This document shows, one piece after another, positions 19,099 through 27,307 of a stretch of DNA of 64,000 nucleotides. The notes beneath the pieces are model-generated. The model saw nothing but the letters and a program-made list of their open reading frames with translations, searched no databases and had not been told where the DNA came from. The position numbers were made by a program, and so were the translations under genes. Origin of the DNA: Dyadobacter sp. UC 10 (GTDB lineage Bacteria > Bacteroidota > Bacteroidia > Cytophagales > Spirosomataceae); NCBI RefSeq assembly GCF_008369915.1, contig NZ_VSRN01000001.1, forward strand, positions 3,220,501 to 3,284,500, written 5' to 3'. Positions within the stretch are counted from its first letter, which is position 1; every line of letters begins with the position of its first letter.

Positions 19099-19980
19099 CT
19101 ATTTATTCTGCTCCTTGATCACACCGATGTATTGCTGTAACAATTCGCCGTTTTCTGGGGCAGGGTATGACATCTTCATATTTTTCAGCTCTTCCTGAAT
19201 AATTTTCGCTACACATAGCCTCATATTTTTCTTATCGTCGGCCGGAACTACATACCAGGGCGCTTTTTCGGATGCAGTTGCGTTAATGCACTCTTCGTAA
19301 GCATTCATGTATTCATCCCATTTGGCCCGCACTTTTACATCCTGCTCGTCGAATTTCCAGTTTTTGGAGGGATCCTCAATGCGCTCGATTAACCGCTCAG
19401 CCTGTTCTTCTTTTGAGACGTTCAGAAAAAACTTGATAACCCTGATGCCATTGCGATAGAGATATTTTTCGAGATGACGGATATCAGAATACCGATGTTT
19501 CCAAACTTTGTCCAAATCCTCTGTAAGTTCAAGAGGTAATTTTTGAGATTCTTTCAAAATATCCGGCTCGACCTTCACAACCAACACTTCTTCGTAGTAG
19601 CTACGGTTGAAAATGGTGATTGTGCCTCTTTGTGGCAACACTTGATTGGTACGCCATAAAAAATCATGGCTTAGTTCGGTTTCGGTAGGTCTCTTGAAAG
19701 AATGGATCTTGATACCCACTGGATTGACGCCCGCAAGAACATGCTTGATCGTTCCGTCTTTTCCAGCCGCGTCCATCGCTTGGAATATAACAAGCAGACC
19801 GTAGCGATTGTGGGCATACATCAGCGTTTGAAGTTCGTCCAGTGCCTCAGCCTGTTCTCTTTGCTGCGCCTCATAATCTTCCTTATTGTCATAAATATCT
19901 TTAAAACGGGTCTTTGTTTTGCTGATGTCAAATTTCTTGGTGCCGTCTACACGGAAGTCTGCGGGATCGAAGTCTTGCAT
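19099..19980 (-). CDS. ppk2: Polyphosphate kinase 2 family protein
   Basis: A 293-residue PPK2 that transfers phosphate between polyphosphate and nucleotides. Walker A-like motif FQAMDAAGKDGTIKHV near residue 70, the Walker B-like NRSYYEEVLVVKV near residue 130, and the lid FFLNVSKEEQAERLIERIEDPSKNWKF are all present. Length and single domain place it among short PPK2 enzymes, perhaps the class that phosphorylates both AMP and ADP, which sequence alone does not settle. It is 12 bases downstream of rdgB on the same strand, linking it to nucleotide housekeeping. Confidence 0.92.
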   Translation of the reverse strand: MQDFDPADFRVDGTKKFDISKTKTRFKDIYDNKEDYEAQQREQAEALDELQTLMYAHNRYGLLVIFQAMDAAGKDGTIKHVLAGVNPVGIKIHSFKRPTETELSHDFLWRTNQVLPQRGTITIFNRSYYEEVLVVKVEPDILKESQKLPLELTEDLDKVWKHRYSDIRHLEKYLYRNGIRVIKFFLNVSKEEQAERLIERIEDPSKNWKFDEQDVKVRAKWDEYMNAYEECINATASEKAPWYVVPADDKKNMRLCVAKIIQEELKNMKMSYPAPENGELLQQYIGVIKEQNK

Positions 19981-19992
19981 TTTGAGAGCGGT

Positions 19993-20586
19993 TTAAGGTT
20001 GAATGTCAACACGGTTTGTCTGTAAAAATTTCACAAGTTTCGTAAATGCGCGGGCCCTGTGACTAAGCTGCGATTTTTCTTCCAATGTCATTTCCGCAAA
20101 TGTTTTTTCATAACCATCAGGAACGAACACAGGATCATAGCCAAAGCCATTTGTGCCCCTTTTAGCGGAAATAATGTTGCCCTGAACAATTCCTTCAAAC
20201 TGATGAAATGTTCCATCTAAAACCAGGGTAATGACAGTAACAAAACGTGCGCTCCTGTCGGTAAAAGCAGAAAGCTTTTGAAGTAGTAATGCTATATTAT
20301 CTTCAGAGTCGCGCTGCGGCCCGGCATACCTTGCCGACATGACGCCAGGCTCGCCATTTAATGCACTTACTTCCAGTCCGGTGTCATCCGCGAAACAGTC
20401 TATTCTGAAATTTTTATGCACGTAAGCAGCCTTTCCATATGAATTTTCGGAAATCGTATCATAGGGTTCGGGAATGTCAGTTTCGCAGCCGATATCAGCC
20501 AGCGTGACAAGCTCGAACTGATCGCCCAGGAGCGCTTGTATTTCGGTGAGCTTGTTTAGATTATTTGTAGCGAAGCAAAGTTTCAT
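19993..20586 (-). CDS. rdgB: Non-canonical purine NTP pyrophosphatase
   Basis: A 197-residue RdgB/HAM1 enzyme that hydrolyses ITP, dITP and XTP to keep them out of nucleic acids. Motifs: FATNNLNKLTEI at the N-terminus, CFADDTGLEV (catalytic Asp), PGVMSARYAG, GTNGFGYDPVF and SHRARAF. I choose the ATG whose complement is at 20584-20586 because the family starts at MKLCFATNN; an upstream in-frame extension would run into the terminator of the preceding gene. Confidence 0.95.
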   Translation of the reverse strand: MKLCFATNNLNKLTEIQALLGDQFELVTLADIGCETDIPEPYDTISENSYGKAAYVHKNFRIDCFADDTGLEVSALNGEPGVMSARYAGPQRDSEDNIALLLQKLSAFTDRSARFVTVITLVLDGTFHQFEGIVQGNIISAKRGTNGFGYDPVFVPDGYEKTFAEMTLEEKSQLSHRARAFTKLVKFLQTNRVDIQP

Positions 20587-20620
20587 AAAATGCACAAGTG
20601 AATATCGGCGCATTTTACAC

Positions 20621-20652
20621 AAAAAAACGGCCACTCTTGTGAAGCGGCCGTT
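20621..20652 (-). terminator. Terminator of the FKBP gene
   Basis: Read on the minus strand, AACGGCC and GGCCGTT form a seven-base stem with a 13-base loop followed by a run of T (A run at 20621-20627 on the plus strand). It separates the FKBP gene from rdgB. Confidence 0.78.
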
Positions 20653-20667
20653 CAAATTTTATATTGA

Positions 20668-21573
20668 TTACCTTGATGGAGGGGCAACCGGAGGAGCTGC
20701 CGGAGTGGCTGGTCCTTTTGAAAAATCGATCAATTCCATTTCAAACTGCAATACGGAGTTCCCTGGGATCGGACCGTAAGCTTCCGGCCCGTAAGCAAGT
20801 CCCGAAGGAATTATCAGAAGGCCTTTTTCCCCTTTTTTCATCAGCATGATACCTTCTTCCCAACCAGGGATTACCATCCCCTGGCCAACCTGAAGATCCA
20901 GGGGTTTTCCCTGATTTTTAGAACTGTCAAACTCTTTCCCGTCAAGGAATTTTCCCGTATAATGAACTTTCACATTATCTCCCGACACCGGACTTGCTCC
21001 TGTACCCTCTGTTTGTGGCACATAGACCAGTCCTGATGCAGTTTTTCTGGCTTTGCCGGCCAGGTTATTTTTTGCCAGGAAGTTATCGATCACTTTCGCA
21101 TCGATACCTTTTTGTTTACTGCCTGCTTCTGCCTGTTGCTTCTGGAATTCTTCCGAAGTCAAAACGCTCAATACTTTCACGGTGAAGCTGATCTCCGAGC
21201 CTTTTTTGATCATCGGAGGCATTGGCTGCATCATCTTGGCAAATAATGTATCTGCATTGATCATGAATTTCGCGCTGTCGCCAGTCGCCAGCATTGCAAG
21301 ACCTTCTTCAAAACTACCTTTGAAAGGAGGCGCCTGCAAAACCATTTTCACTGGATTACCTTCCTTGTAAGTATCCCTAAGTGTTGAATCAGTACCATTT
21401 TTCAAAACAAGATGGAAAGACATGATATCTCCAAGCTTCGCTTTTCTGGCGTCGTCTTCATGGTCGAAGATCTGGTATTTAAGGCCGCTGTCCGTAACCT
21501 GCGTCCGGTATTTGTTGCAGGAAGCTGCCAGGATAGTTATGCCCATCGCATAACCGATTGTTTTAAGATTCAT
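20668..21573 (-). CDS. FKBP-type peptidyl-prolyl isomerase lipoprotein with two domains
   Basis: A 301-residue lipoprotein (lipobox LAASC, Cys19) probably acting in periplasmic protein folding. Residues 30-155 form a divergent FKBP-like domain; residues 190-290 form a conventional FKBP with VKVHYTGKFLDGKEFDSS, VIPGWEEGIMLMKKGEKGLLIIPSGLAYG and FEMELIDF. The C-terminal tail is Pro/Ala-rich. The active-site aromatic and Asp residues of the second domain are kept; the first domain is too divergent to predict activity. It is 51 bases downstream of nrnA. Confidence 0.9.
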   Translation of the reverse strand: MNLKTIGYAMGITILAASCNKYRTQVTDSGLKYQIFDHEDDARKAKLGDIMSFHLVLKNGTDSTLRDTYKEGNPVKMVLQAPPFKGSFEEGLAMLATGDSAKFMINADTLFAKMMQPMPPMIKKGSEISFTVKVLSVLTSEEFQKQQAEAGSKQKGIDAKVIDNFLAKNNLAGKARKTASGLVYVPQTEGTGASPVSGDNVKVHYTGKFLDGKEFDSSKNQGKPLDLQVGQGMVIPGWEEGIMLMKKGEKGLLIIPSGLAYGPEAYGPIPGNSVLQFEMELIDFSKGPATPAAPPVAPPSR

Positions 21574-21624
21574 TTGATTGTGTTAATTATGAGATACTTG
21601 TGAATTTGATATATCAATTTAAGT

Positions 21625-22659
21625 TTAGTCAACGCTTAAAAGGGCCTGTTCGTATAATGGAAGTATGCTTAAAAAATACTCAACTGTTTCATTTACTGAC
21701 TGTTCTGATCTTCCTCCGCTGGCATTTTTATGCCCACCTCCATTAAAATGTGCACTCGCCAGATCTCGCACCGAGAACGAGCCAACAGACCTGAAAGAAA
21801 TTTTAATTTCTCCCTTTCTTTCAATAAACATAGCCGACATGACCACGTTCTCCACCTGAAGCCCGTAATTCACTATACCTTCCGTTTCGCCGGTACTTGA
21901 ATTGAATTTCTGCAACTCTGCCTCCGTCAATACCATGTAAGCAGTGCGGTATTTTGGAATAACAACTAGTTTTTGAGAAAGTACGTACCCCAAAAATTGA
22001 AGCCTCGACAGGGGTGCATTGTCATAAATCAGCCTGTGTACCCTGCTTGAATCAAATCCCGTGTGCATCAGATCCGCTACCGCAAGGTGAACGTCGGCAG
22101 TTACATTCGCGTGCCGGAATGAACCTGTGTCGGTCATAATGCCGGCATATAGATATTCAGCCATCGGGATATCGAATATTTGCCGGGCGGGCGCGTCAGC
22201 TTCCAGTTCTTTTATAAGTGCGTAAATAAGCTGCGCCGTTGCAGCTGCGTTGGTATCCCAAACCATCCATTTCGCAAAATGCTCCGGTTCGAGGTGATGA
22301 TCGATCATTAATTTGGGGGCAGGGGCGTCCTGAACTACTTTCCCAAGATCTTTCAGGCGGGATAGGGCCGAGAAATCCAGACAGCATATTAATGTGGCTT
22401 CCTGAATTTTTTGTTTGCATTTATACTGGTCTGCGGCTTTTTCATAAACCAGTACAGAGTTCGGACCAATCATCCATCGCAGGTTCGCGGTGTATTCGGT
22501 AGGGCTTATAACGGTTACATCATGGCCCTTTTTTACCAGATAGCTTGCCCACCCAAGCGATGATCCCAGTGCGTCGGCATCAGGGTCGCGGTGCATCGTG
22601 ATGATGATTTTTTGGGGAAGTGATAAAAAAGAGCTTAGCTCTTTAACAGTTTGATTCAC
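21625..22659 (-). CDS. nrnA: DHH-family bifunctional oligoribonuclease/PAP phosphatase
   Basis: A 344-residue DHH/DHHA1 phosphoesterase. Metal ligands are in MHRDPDADALGSS (motif I), CCLDFSALSRL (II), MIDHHLEP (III, the DHH) and GIMTDTGSFRH (IV); the DHHA1 domain ends with the substrate-binding FNGGGHKNASGG. NrnA degrades short RNA oligomers and 3'-phosphoadenosine 5'-phosphate. Related DHH proteins also cleave cyclic dinucleotide products such as pApA. The gene diverges from ndk. Confidence 0.92.
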   Translation of the reverse strand: MNQTVKELSSFLSLPQKIIITMHRDPDADALGSSLGWASYLVKKGHDVTVISPTEYTANLRWMIGPNSVLVYEKAADQYKCKQKIQEATLICCLDFSALSRLKDLGKVVQDAPAPKLMIDHHLEPEHFAKWMVWDTNAAATAQLIYALIKELEADAPARQIFDIPMAEYLYAGIMTDTGSFRHANVTADVHLAVADLMHTGFDSSRVHRLIYDNAPLSRLQFLGYVLSQKLVVIPKYRTAYMVLTEAELQKFNSSTGETEGIVNYGLQVENVVMSAMFIERKGEIKISFRSVGSFSVRDLASAHFNGGGHKNASGGRSEQSVNETVEYFLSILPLYEQALLSVD

Positions 22660-22705
22660 AGTTATTTGTTTCGAAAAGGGGAATTCCGCGACGCATATAA
22701 GCCCA

Positions 22706-22713
22706 CAAAATTA
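22706..22713 (-). promoter_or_regulatory. nrnA: -7 promoter box of nrnA
   Basis: On the minus strand the bases read TAATTTTG, an exact TAnnTTTG, about 47 bases upstream of the nrnA start. No clear -33 element at the expected distance. Confidence 0.42.
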
Positions 22714-22826
22714 ACAAAACTGTTGGTATTTGCTTAATCCTGACTGCGAAAGGCTTGGTATACATTGCCTTTTAAGCATTTGAGAGCATAGTTGCCGAAC
22801 TATCAGGGATATAAATTGAAAAATAG

Positions 22827-22834
22827 TAGTTTTG
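22827..22834 (+). promoter_or_regulatory. ndk: -7 promoter box of ndk
   Basis: TAGTTTTG is an exact TAnnTTTG 25 bases ahead of the ndk ATG, implying a leader of under 20 bases. No convincing -33 element. Confidence 0.5.
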
Positions 22835-22859
22835 CAGGAAATTAATTTAGCTTTTGAGT

Positions 22860-23279
22860 ATGTCAACGAATAAAACATTCACAATGATTAAGCCGGATGC
22901 CGTACAGGACGGTCACTCGGGATCTATTATCAAGATGATTGAGGCGGCGGGATTTCGTATTGTTGCCTTAAAAAAAACACAACTTACCCCTGAACGCGCA
23001 GGTCAGTTTTATGCTGTTCACAAAGACCGCCCGTTTTACGACGATCTTTGCAAGTATATGTCTTCTGGACCTATCGTTCCAATGATCCTTGAAAAGGAGA
23101 ATGCGGTGGCCGACTTCCGCACCCTGATCGGGGCAACTAACCCGGCCAATGCAGATGAAGGAACGATCCGGAAATTGTTTGCAAAATCAATCGAAGCAAA
23201 TGCAATTCATGGTTCTGATTCTGATGAAAATGGAGAGATCGAAGGCAATTTCTTTTTCGCCCATATCGAGCAGTTCTAA
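22860..23279 (+). CDS. ndk: Nucleoside diphosphate kinase
   Basis: A 139-residue NDK that balances nucleoside triphosphates by ping-pong phosphate transfer. FTMIKPDAV is the N-terminal signature and H117 in NAIHGSDS is the phosphorylated His. GPIVPMILE and [15 protein letters not shown] are also standard. I choose ATG 22860; a TTG two codons earlier is in frame. It ends in a 25-base-pair hairpin shared with the convergent fasciclin gene. Confidence 0.97.
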   Translation: MSTNKTFTMIKPDAVQDGHSGSIIKMIEAAGFRIVALKKTQLTPERAGQFYAVHKDRPFYDDLCKYMSSGPIVPMILEKENAVADFRTLIGATNPANADEGTIRKLFAKSIEANAIHGSDSDENGEIEGNFFFAHIEQF

Positions 23280-23283
23280 TTAA

Positions 23284-23338
23284 GAAGACCATAAAAAAGC
23301 CCGGCAAATCTGTTTTGCCGGGCTTTTTTATGGTCTTC
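23284..23338. terminator. Long perfect bidirectional terminator
   Basis: A 25-base-pair perfect inverted repeat (23284-23308 against 23314-23338) with a five-base loop. Inside the arms lie A6 and T6 runs flanking a GCCCGGCAAA core, so each strand has a GC stem followed by a U run. It serves ndk and the convergent fasciclin gene. Confidence 0.92.
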
Positions 23339-23343
23339 CTGAA

Positions 23344-23847
23344 TCATTTGATCACTACTACCACACTGTCGATCACGTGGATCACGCCATTATCTGCATT
23401 TACATTCGGGATCACAACGTCTGATTTATTCACCGCGATAACACTGTCTGTTTTAGTGATGACCAGATTTGCCTTGTTCAGGGCAGGATGATCCCCGACT
23501 TTCAGATCAGCTGCTTTTGTCCTGTTTTTGATAATATGATTTTGAAGGAAATACTTCACGGAGTCATCCGGGATCACGGATGAACTGAAAATGTTCGCTT
23601 TGCCGAAAGCATTATTATCAGGGGCAAAAACGGTAAGATTATCCGTTCTCAGCGCATCAGTCATTTTTGCGCGTATCATAATGTCTTTAAGTATGCTGAA
23701 CTGGCCGTTTTCAAGAATGACATCAGCTATAGTTTTAGGTTTTACCAAGTCATCGCTATTCTCTTTGCATGAGAATACAGTTGCCGAAACCAATGTTGCA
23801 ATCAAAAAAAATGTCGCCCAACGCCCTACAAAACGGTTTTTTTTCAT
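23344..23847 (-). CDS. Fasciclin (FAS1) domain lipoprotein
   Basis: A 167-residue protein. The start at 23847 gives a clean lipoprotein signal (MKKNRFVGRWATFFLIATLV, lipobox VFSC, Cys27). The rest is one FAS1 domain: TIADVILENGQFSILKDIMIRA, the H1-like DNLTVFAPDNNAF and the C-terminal NGVIHVIDSVVV. FAS1 domains mediate adhesion or carbohydrate binding at the cell surface. The longer open frame upstream of 23847 overlaps the divergent gene and is not needed. Confidence 0.88.
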   Translation of the reverse strand: MKKNRFVGRWATFFLIATLVSATVFSCKENSDDLVKPKTIADVILENGQFSILKDIMIRAKMTDALRTDNLTVFAPDNNAFGKANIFSSSVIPDDSVKYFLQNHIIKNRTKAADLKVGDHPALNKANLVITKTDSVIAVNKSDVVIPNVNADNGVIHVIDSVVVVIK

Positions 23848-23941
23848 AGCTTTCCAAATCGTTATTTTTTGTAAAACTAATGGAAAATGTATTTTAACTG
23901 CATTTTGCCGGCAATTTTTTAATCCTAATCCCCAAACAAAA

Positions 23942-24577
23942 ATGTTAAAAACAAGACAACTGCTTCTCATTTGCTGCGCCATTCTATTCGTCAATTCCGC
24001 GTTCCTGGCGACGCAGGAAAACGGTGATCCACAGGTGAAAAAACCTGTTAAGCTATTTAATGGAAAAGATTTGAGCGGCTGGAAAATCAATGGTACCGAA
24101 AAATGGTATGTCGAAAAAGGCGAGCTGGTTTGCGAAAGCGGACCCGACAAACAATATGGTTATCTGACCACCGACAAATTTTACAAAAACTTCGACCTTT
24201 CGCTGCAGTTCAAACAGGAGGCAAATGGAAATAGCGGCGTTTTCTTCCGTTCGACGGTCGACGGTACCAAAGTTTCCGGCTGGCAGGTAGAGGTAGCCCC
24301 ACCAAATCACGACACCGGTGGCATTTACGAATCATATGGCCGCAACTGGCTCGTTCAGATCCCGGAAGAAAAGGAAGGTTTCCTGAAAATGGGCGAATGG
24401 AACACGTTGCGGATCCGAGCGGTAGGCGACAAAGTGCAGACCTGGCTGAATGGTAATGCAATGGTCGATCTGGATGATGCGAAGATCGGTGCAGGAAATG
24501 GTTCGATCGCATTGCAGATTCACGATGGCGGTGGTATAAAGGTGCGCTGGAAAAATATCATGCTGGAAGAGCTGTAA
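23942..24577 (+). CDS. DUF1080 secreted protein (3-keto-disaccharide hydrolase-like)
   Basis: A 211-residue secreted protein with a signal peptide (about 1-22) and one jelly-roll domain of the DUF1080 family: LFNGKDLSGWKINGTEKWYVEKGELV, LTTDKFYKNFDLSLQFK, NSGVFFRSTVDG, GGIYESYGRNW, WNTLRIRAVGDKVQTWLNG and GSIALQIHDGGGIKVRWKNI. DUF1080 members act on 3-keto-sugars or related carbohydrates, and Bacteroidota carry many. The ATG at 23942 gives the signal peptide; the open frame extends further upstream over the divergent gene. No sugar-related neighbours are present. Confidence 0.9.
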   Translation: MLKTRQLLLICCAILFVNSAFLATQENGDPQVKKPVKLFNGKDLSGWKINGTEKWYVEKGELVCESGPDKQYGYLTTDKFYKNFDLSLQFKQEANGNSGVFFRSTVDGTKVSGWQVEVAPPNHDTGGIYESYGRNWLVQIPEEKEGFLKMGEWNTLRIRAVGDKVQTWLNGNAMVDLDDAKIGAGNGSIALQIHDGGGIKVRWKNIMLEEL

Positions 24578-24649
24578 GCTTTTTCATTCCTGTGCCGGTG
24601 GGATTCATTCCGCCTAGCTGACAGTTCGTCGGAAATACCTAACAAACAG

Positions 24650-24710
24650 GCTTCATGGAAAATAGATTTGTGTCAATTATAACGCAATCTGTTAGCCATG
24701 AAGCTTTTTT
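24650..24710 (+). terminator. Possible terminator after the DUF1080 gene
   Basis: GCTTCATGG (24650-24658) and its complement CCATGAAGC (24696-24704) are 37 bases apart and followed by six T. The large loop makes this weaker than the other terminators of the window. Confidence 0.4.
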
Positions 24711-24773
24711 ATGTGTCATCAGCTCATCGGGACATAATAGTAAGCCAAACCTATACGAACAAAAGGGTTATGT

Positions 24774-26222
24774 ATGAACGAGAAAAGAACAAAGACGCTG
24801 CGTATGACTGCCGCATCGCTTGACGGCAGGGATTTTAGCAACATGGATCTGGAAAATGCCGATTTTAGCTTTTCGAGCTTAAAGGACATCAATTTCGACG
24901 GGGCTAATCTTCGCAACGCTAAACTTCGTTTTTCAGCCCTTGACCGAACCACATTCCGAAATGCGGATCTGCGAAATGCGGATCTTAGTTTCAGTAGCCT
25001 TTGCGATGTTGATTTGAGCGGAGCAAAAGTAGAGGGCGCTAATTTTAGTTTCACTTCACAGGAAAAATCCTTTAACTGGCAGGATTTCAGTCTGATAGCT
25101 ATTATTCAGAGCCAAAGCTGGATCGGCACCCTGGCAGCGGCTTTTCTGGGTGCAGTAGTCTTGTATGGCTTTAATGCAATAGCCTATTTTACAGCCGAGC
25201 TGTCCTTCACCGAAGAGCCCGTCCGTCTGGCTTTTTACAAATACCTGGTAGTCCTCAATATAGCTACCGGTGTGTTTACAATCCTTGTTACTCAGGGGCT
25301 CACAACCTGGCTCGATTTCATTATCAAGAGCCTGCTTGCCAAACACCTGATCCTTTCGATCACGGTGTTTTTGTTTGATACCCTGCTGGCACTGGGTATA
25401 CACCATTTGTTTGCAACCCATATTGTAAGCGAGTATGTGATGCAATATCCGGACGAACCCTCGCAAAATGCGCCCTGGTACTGGTATGCCTGGGTACCGG
25501 TGGCGATTGCCAATGTTTTTTACTTCTTAAGAAGGAAAGGCCAGCAACTCTCCCGAAAGATCTCTGATCAGGAATATCAATTGTTGAATCTCGAAAAGCT
25601 TAAAACACGTGCCGAGCTGGACGCCTTGCAGGCGCGTATCAACCCTCACTTTCTTTATAATTCATTGAACAGCATTGCCAGCCTGGTACATGAAGATCCC
25701 GACAAGGCGGAGGAAATGACATTGCTGCTTTCCAAATTGTTCAGGTACACAACCGGCCGGAAAACGAACGATTATTTTGACACAATAGAAAACGAGCTGG
25801 AAATGGTGGAAACCTACCTGCAGGTAGAGAAAGTGCGTTTCGGGACAAGGCTGAGGTTTAGCGTTGAAGTAATGAAGGAAGAATTGAGGCAATTACAGGT
25901 TCCCAAATTTATTTTGCAACCTATTGTGGAGAATGCGATCAAGCACGGTATTTCGCATATGGCGGAGGAAGGAAATATTGTGGTTAGGATATATGAAGAA
26001 GAATCCTGGCTGCATCTTTGCGTACACGATAACGGTCCGGCATTCCCCGAAACAATGGGAGCCGGCTACGGGATCAGGAGTATTCAGGATAAATTGAAAC
26101 TGCTTTATGGCGACAATGCCCGGCTTGAACTCCACAATGAGCCCAGCAAGACCGTCAATATTGCGATCCAAAAATCAGTAATGGGACAACACCAAAATTT
26201 TAGTCATGCAGTTTCCTCTTAA
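24774..26222 (+). CDS. LytS-type sensor histidine kinase with N-terminal pentapeptide repeats
   Basis: A 482-residue kinase with an unusual layout. Residues 21-95 are fifteen consecutive pentapeptide repeats with Leu/Phe/Val at the first position (LENAD, LRNAK, FRNAD, LRNAD, LSGAK and so on). Then come about four membrane helices (roughly 107-139, 155-180, 188-216, 236-252), a linker coiled coil, and the His_kinase domain with phospho-accepting H292 in RINPHFLYNSLNS, N-box VENAIKHG (N387), HDNGP and GYGIRSIQDKL. It would phosphorylate the LytTR regulator encoded next, with which it overlaps by 17 bases. The repeats lie on the cytoplasmic N-terminus. The ligand or partner is unknown. Confidence 0.9.
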   Translation: MNEKRTKTLRMTAASLDGRDFSNMDLENADFSFSSLKDINFDGANLRNAKLRFSALDRTTFRNADLRNADLSFSSLCDVDLSGAKVEGANFSFTSQEKSFNWQDFSLIAIIQSQSWIGTLAAAFLGAVVLYGFNAIAYFTAELSFTEEPVRLAFYKYLVVLNIATGVFTILVTQGLTTWLDFIIKSLLAKHLILSITVFLFDTLLALGIHHLFATHIVSEYVMQYPDEPSQNAPWYWYAWVPVAIANVFYFLRRKGQQLSRKISDQEYQLLNLEKLKTRAELDALQARINPHFLYNSLNSIASLVHEDPDKAEEMTLLLSKLFRYTTGRKTNDYFDTIENELEMVETYLQVEKVRFGTRLRFSVEVMKEELRQLQVPKFILQPIVENAIKHGISHMAEEGNIVVRIYEEESWLHLCVHDNGPAFPETMGAGYGIRSIQDKLKLLYGDNARLELHNEPSKTVNIAIQKSVMGQHQNFSHAVSS

Positions 26223-26988
26223 AACCATATTGATCGACGATGAGCCGCTGGCATTAAGCCGTTTGCGAAGATTGCTGGACAAGCATTCGGACGTTTTTAA
26301 TATTGTTTCCGAAGCAAAAAATGGAGCGGAAGGTTTGATCGAGATCAACAGGCACAGCCCGGATGTTATTTTTCTGGATATTGAAATGCCGCTTCTGAAT
26401 GGTTTTGAAATGCTTTCCAAACTCACCAAAATGCCGCTTGTTGTATTTTCAACGGCTTACGATCAATATGCGATCAGGGCTTTTGAAGAGAATTCAGTTG
26501 ACTATCTTTTAAAACCTGTTGAAAATGACAGGCTGCTTAAAACGATCGACAAGATCCGGAATATTACCAAAGCGGGGACGAGCAGCACAGGAAATGTGAA
26601 CCCGTACTCCGAGAACCTGCTGAGGTTACTGGAAGAAATGAAGCCTAAAAAGGAAATATTTTCACTTTCAGTCAAATCGGGCGATCGGATTTTGCTGATC
26701 CCGATGACAGAAATTACCCATTTTGAAGCGGAAGAAAAATATGTGTTCCTCAATACGCTGGACGGACAGAAATACCTTCTCAATTACACTCTGACTTCAC
26801 TTGAAGAAAAGCTTCCCAAGCATTATCTGCGCATCAGCAGAGCAGGCATCGTCAACTCCCATCATATCAAAGAAATCCAGAAGCATTTCAATGGAAAGTA
26901 TGTGATCGTACTACGTGACCGAAAGGCTTCACAGGTTACGAGCGGCAGCACTTACGGGGATGCGATACGTCATCTTCTTGATAATTAA
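26206..26988 (+). CDS. LytTR-family response regulator
   Basis: A 260-residue regulator. Residues 1-120 form a receiver: ILIDDEPLALSRL (D11, D12), phosphoacceptor D58 in VIFLDIEMP, STAYD and DYLLKPV. Residues 150-258 form a LytTR DNA-binding domain (FSLSVKSGDRILLIPMTEITHFEAEEKYVFL, LPKHYLRISRAGIVNSHHI). LytTR regulators bind direct repeats upstream of target genes. The start lies inside the end of the kinase gene, so the pair is translationally coupled. Confidence 0.93.
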   Translation: MQFPLKTILIDDEPLALSRLRRLLDKHSDVFNIVSEAKNGAEGLIEINRHSPDVIFLDIEMPLLNGFEMLSKLTKMPLVVFSTAYDQYAIRAFEENSVDYLLKPVENDRLLKTIDKIRNITKAGTSSTGNVNPYSENLLRLLEEMKPKKEIFSLSVKSGDRILLIPMTEITHFEAEEKYVFLNTLDGQKYLLNYTLTSLEEKLPKHYLRISRAGIVNSHHIKEIQKHFNGKYVIVLRDRKASQVTSGSTYGDAIRHLLDN

Positions 26989-27307
26989 TACGCTTATCAC
27001 CATTCGTTTATTAAGAATTATTGATTTTGTATAGGCAATACTTATTCCTAAATTGCGCCCTCGTTTACAATTTTGATAAATTTCAAGCGTGTAATCTTCT
27101 GTTTATCAGTCGGTTTATTGTAATTCAGGATACAATCAAAATAGATTTTTTTCCGGATTCCGGCACAAAATCTGCTTACTCAGCGTACAGGTTATTAGTT
27201 AAGTGATTCCTGAAAGACTGAGGATGTTGATTTTTTGCCTGAATTGATAAGATCCTTTGATATTGTTCAATTGTTTTGTTAAAAAAGGTTAAAGGGAGTC
27301 AGGAGTA
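26989..27307. other. 319-base intergenic region before uppS
   Basis: AT-rich, no convincing gene: a 61-codon frame at 27021-27206 has no recognisable features. Presumably it holds the promoter of the uppS-bamA-skp operon, but no exact TAnnTTTG box was found; TTGTTTTG near 27270 has one mismatch. Confidence 0.4.

Noticed and set aside
21606-21617. TTGATATATCAA palindrome between nrnA and the FKBP gene
   Set aside because: Only 12 AT-rich bases; expected by chance in a long window and without further support.
27021-27206. 61-codon frame before uppS
   Set aside because: No family features, no initiation signal and AT-rich composition; likely chance.
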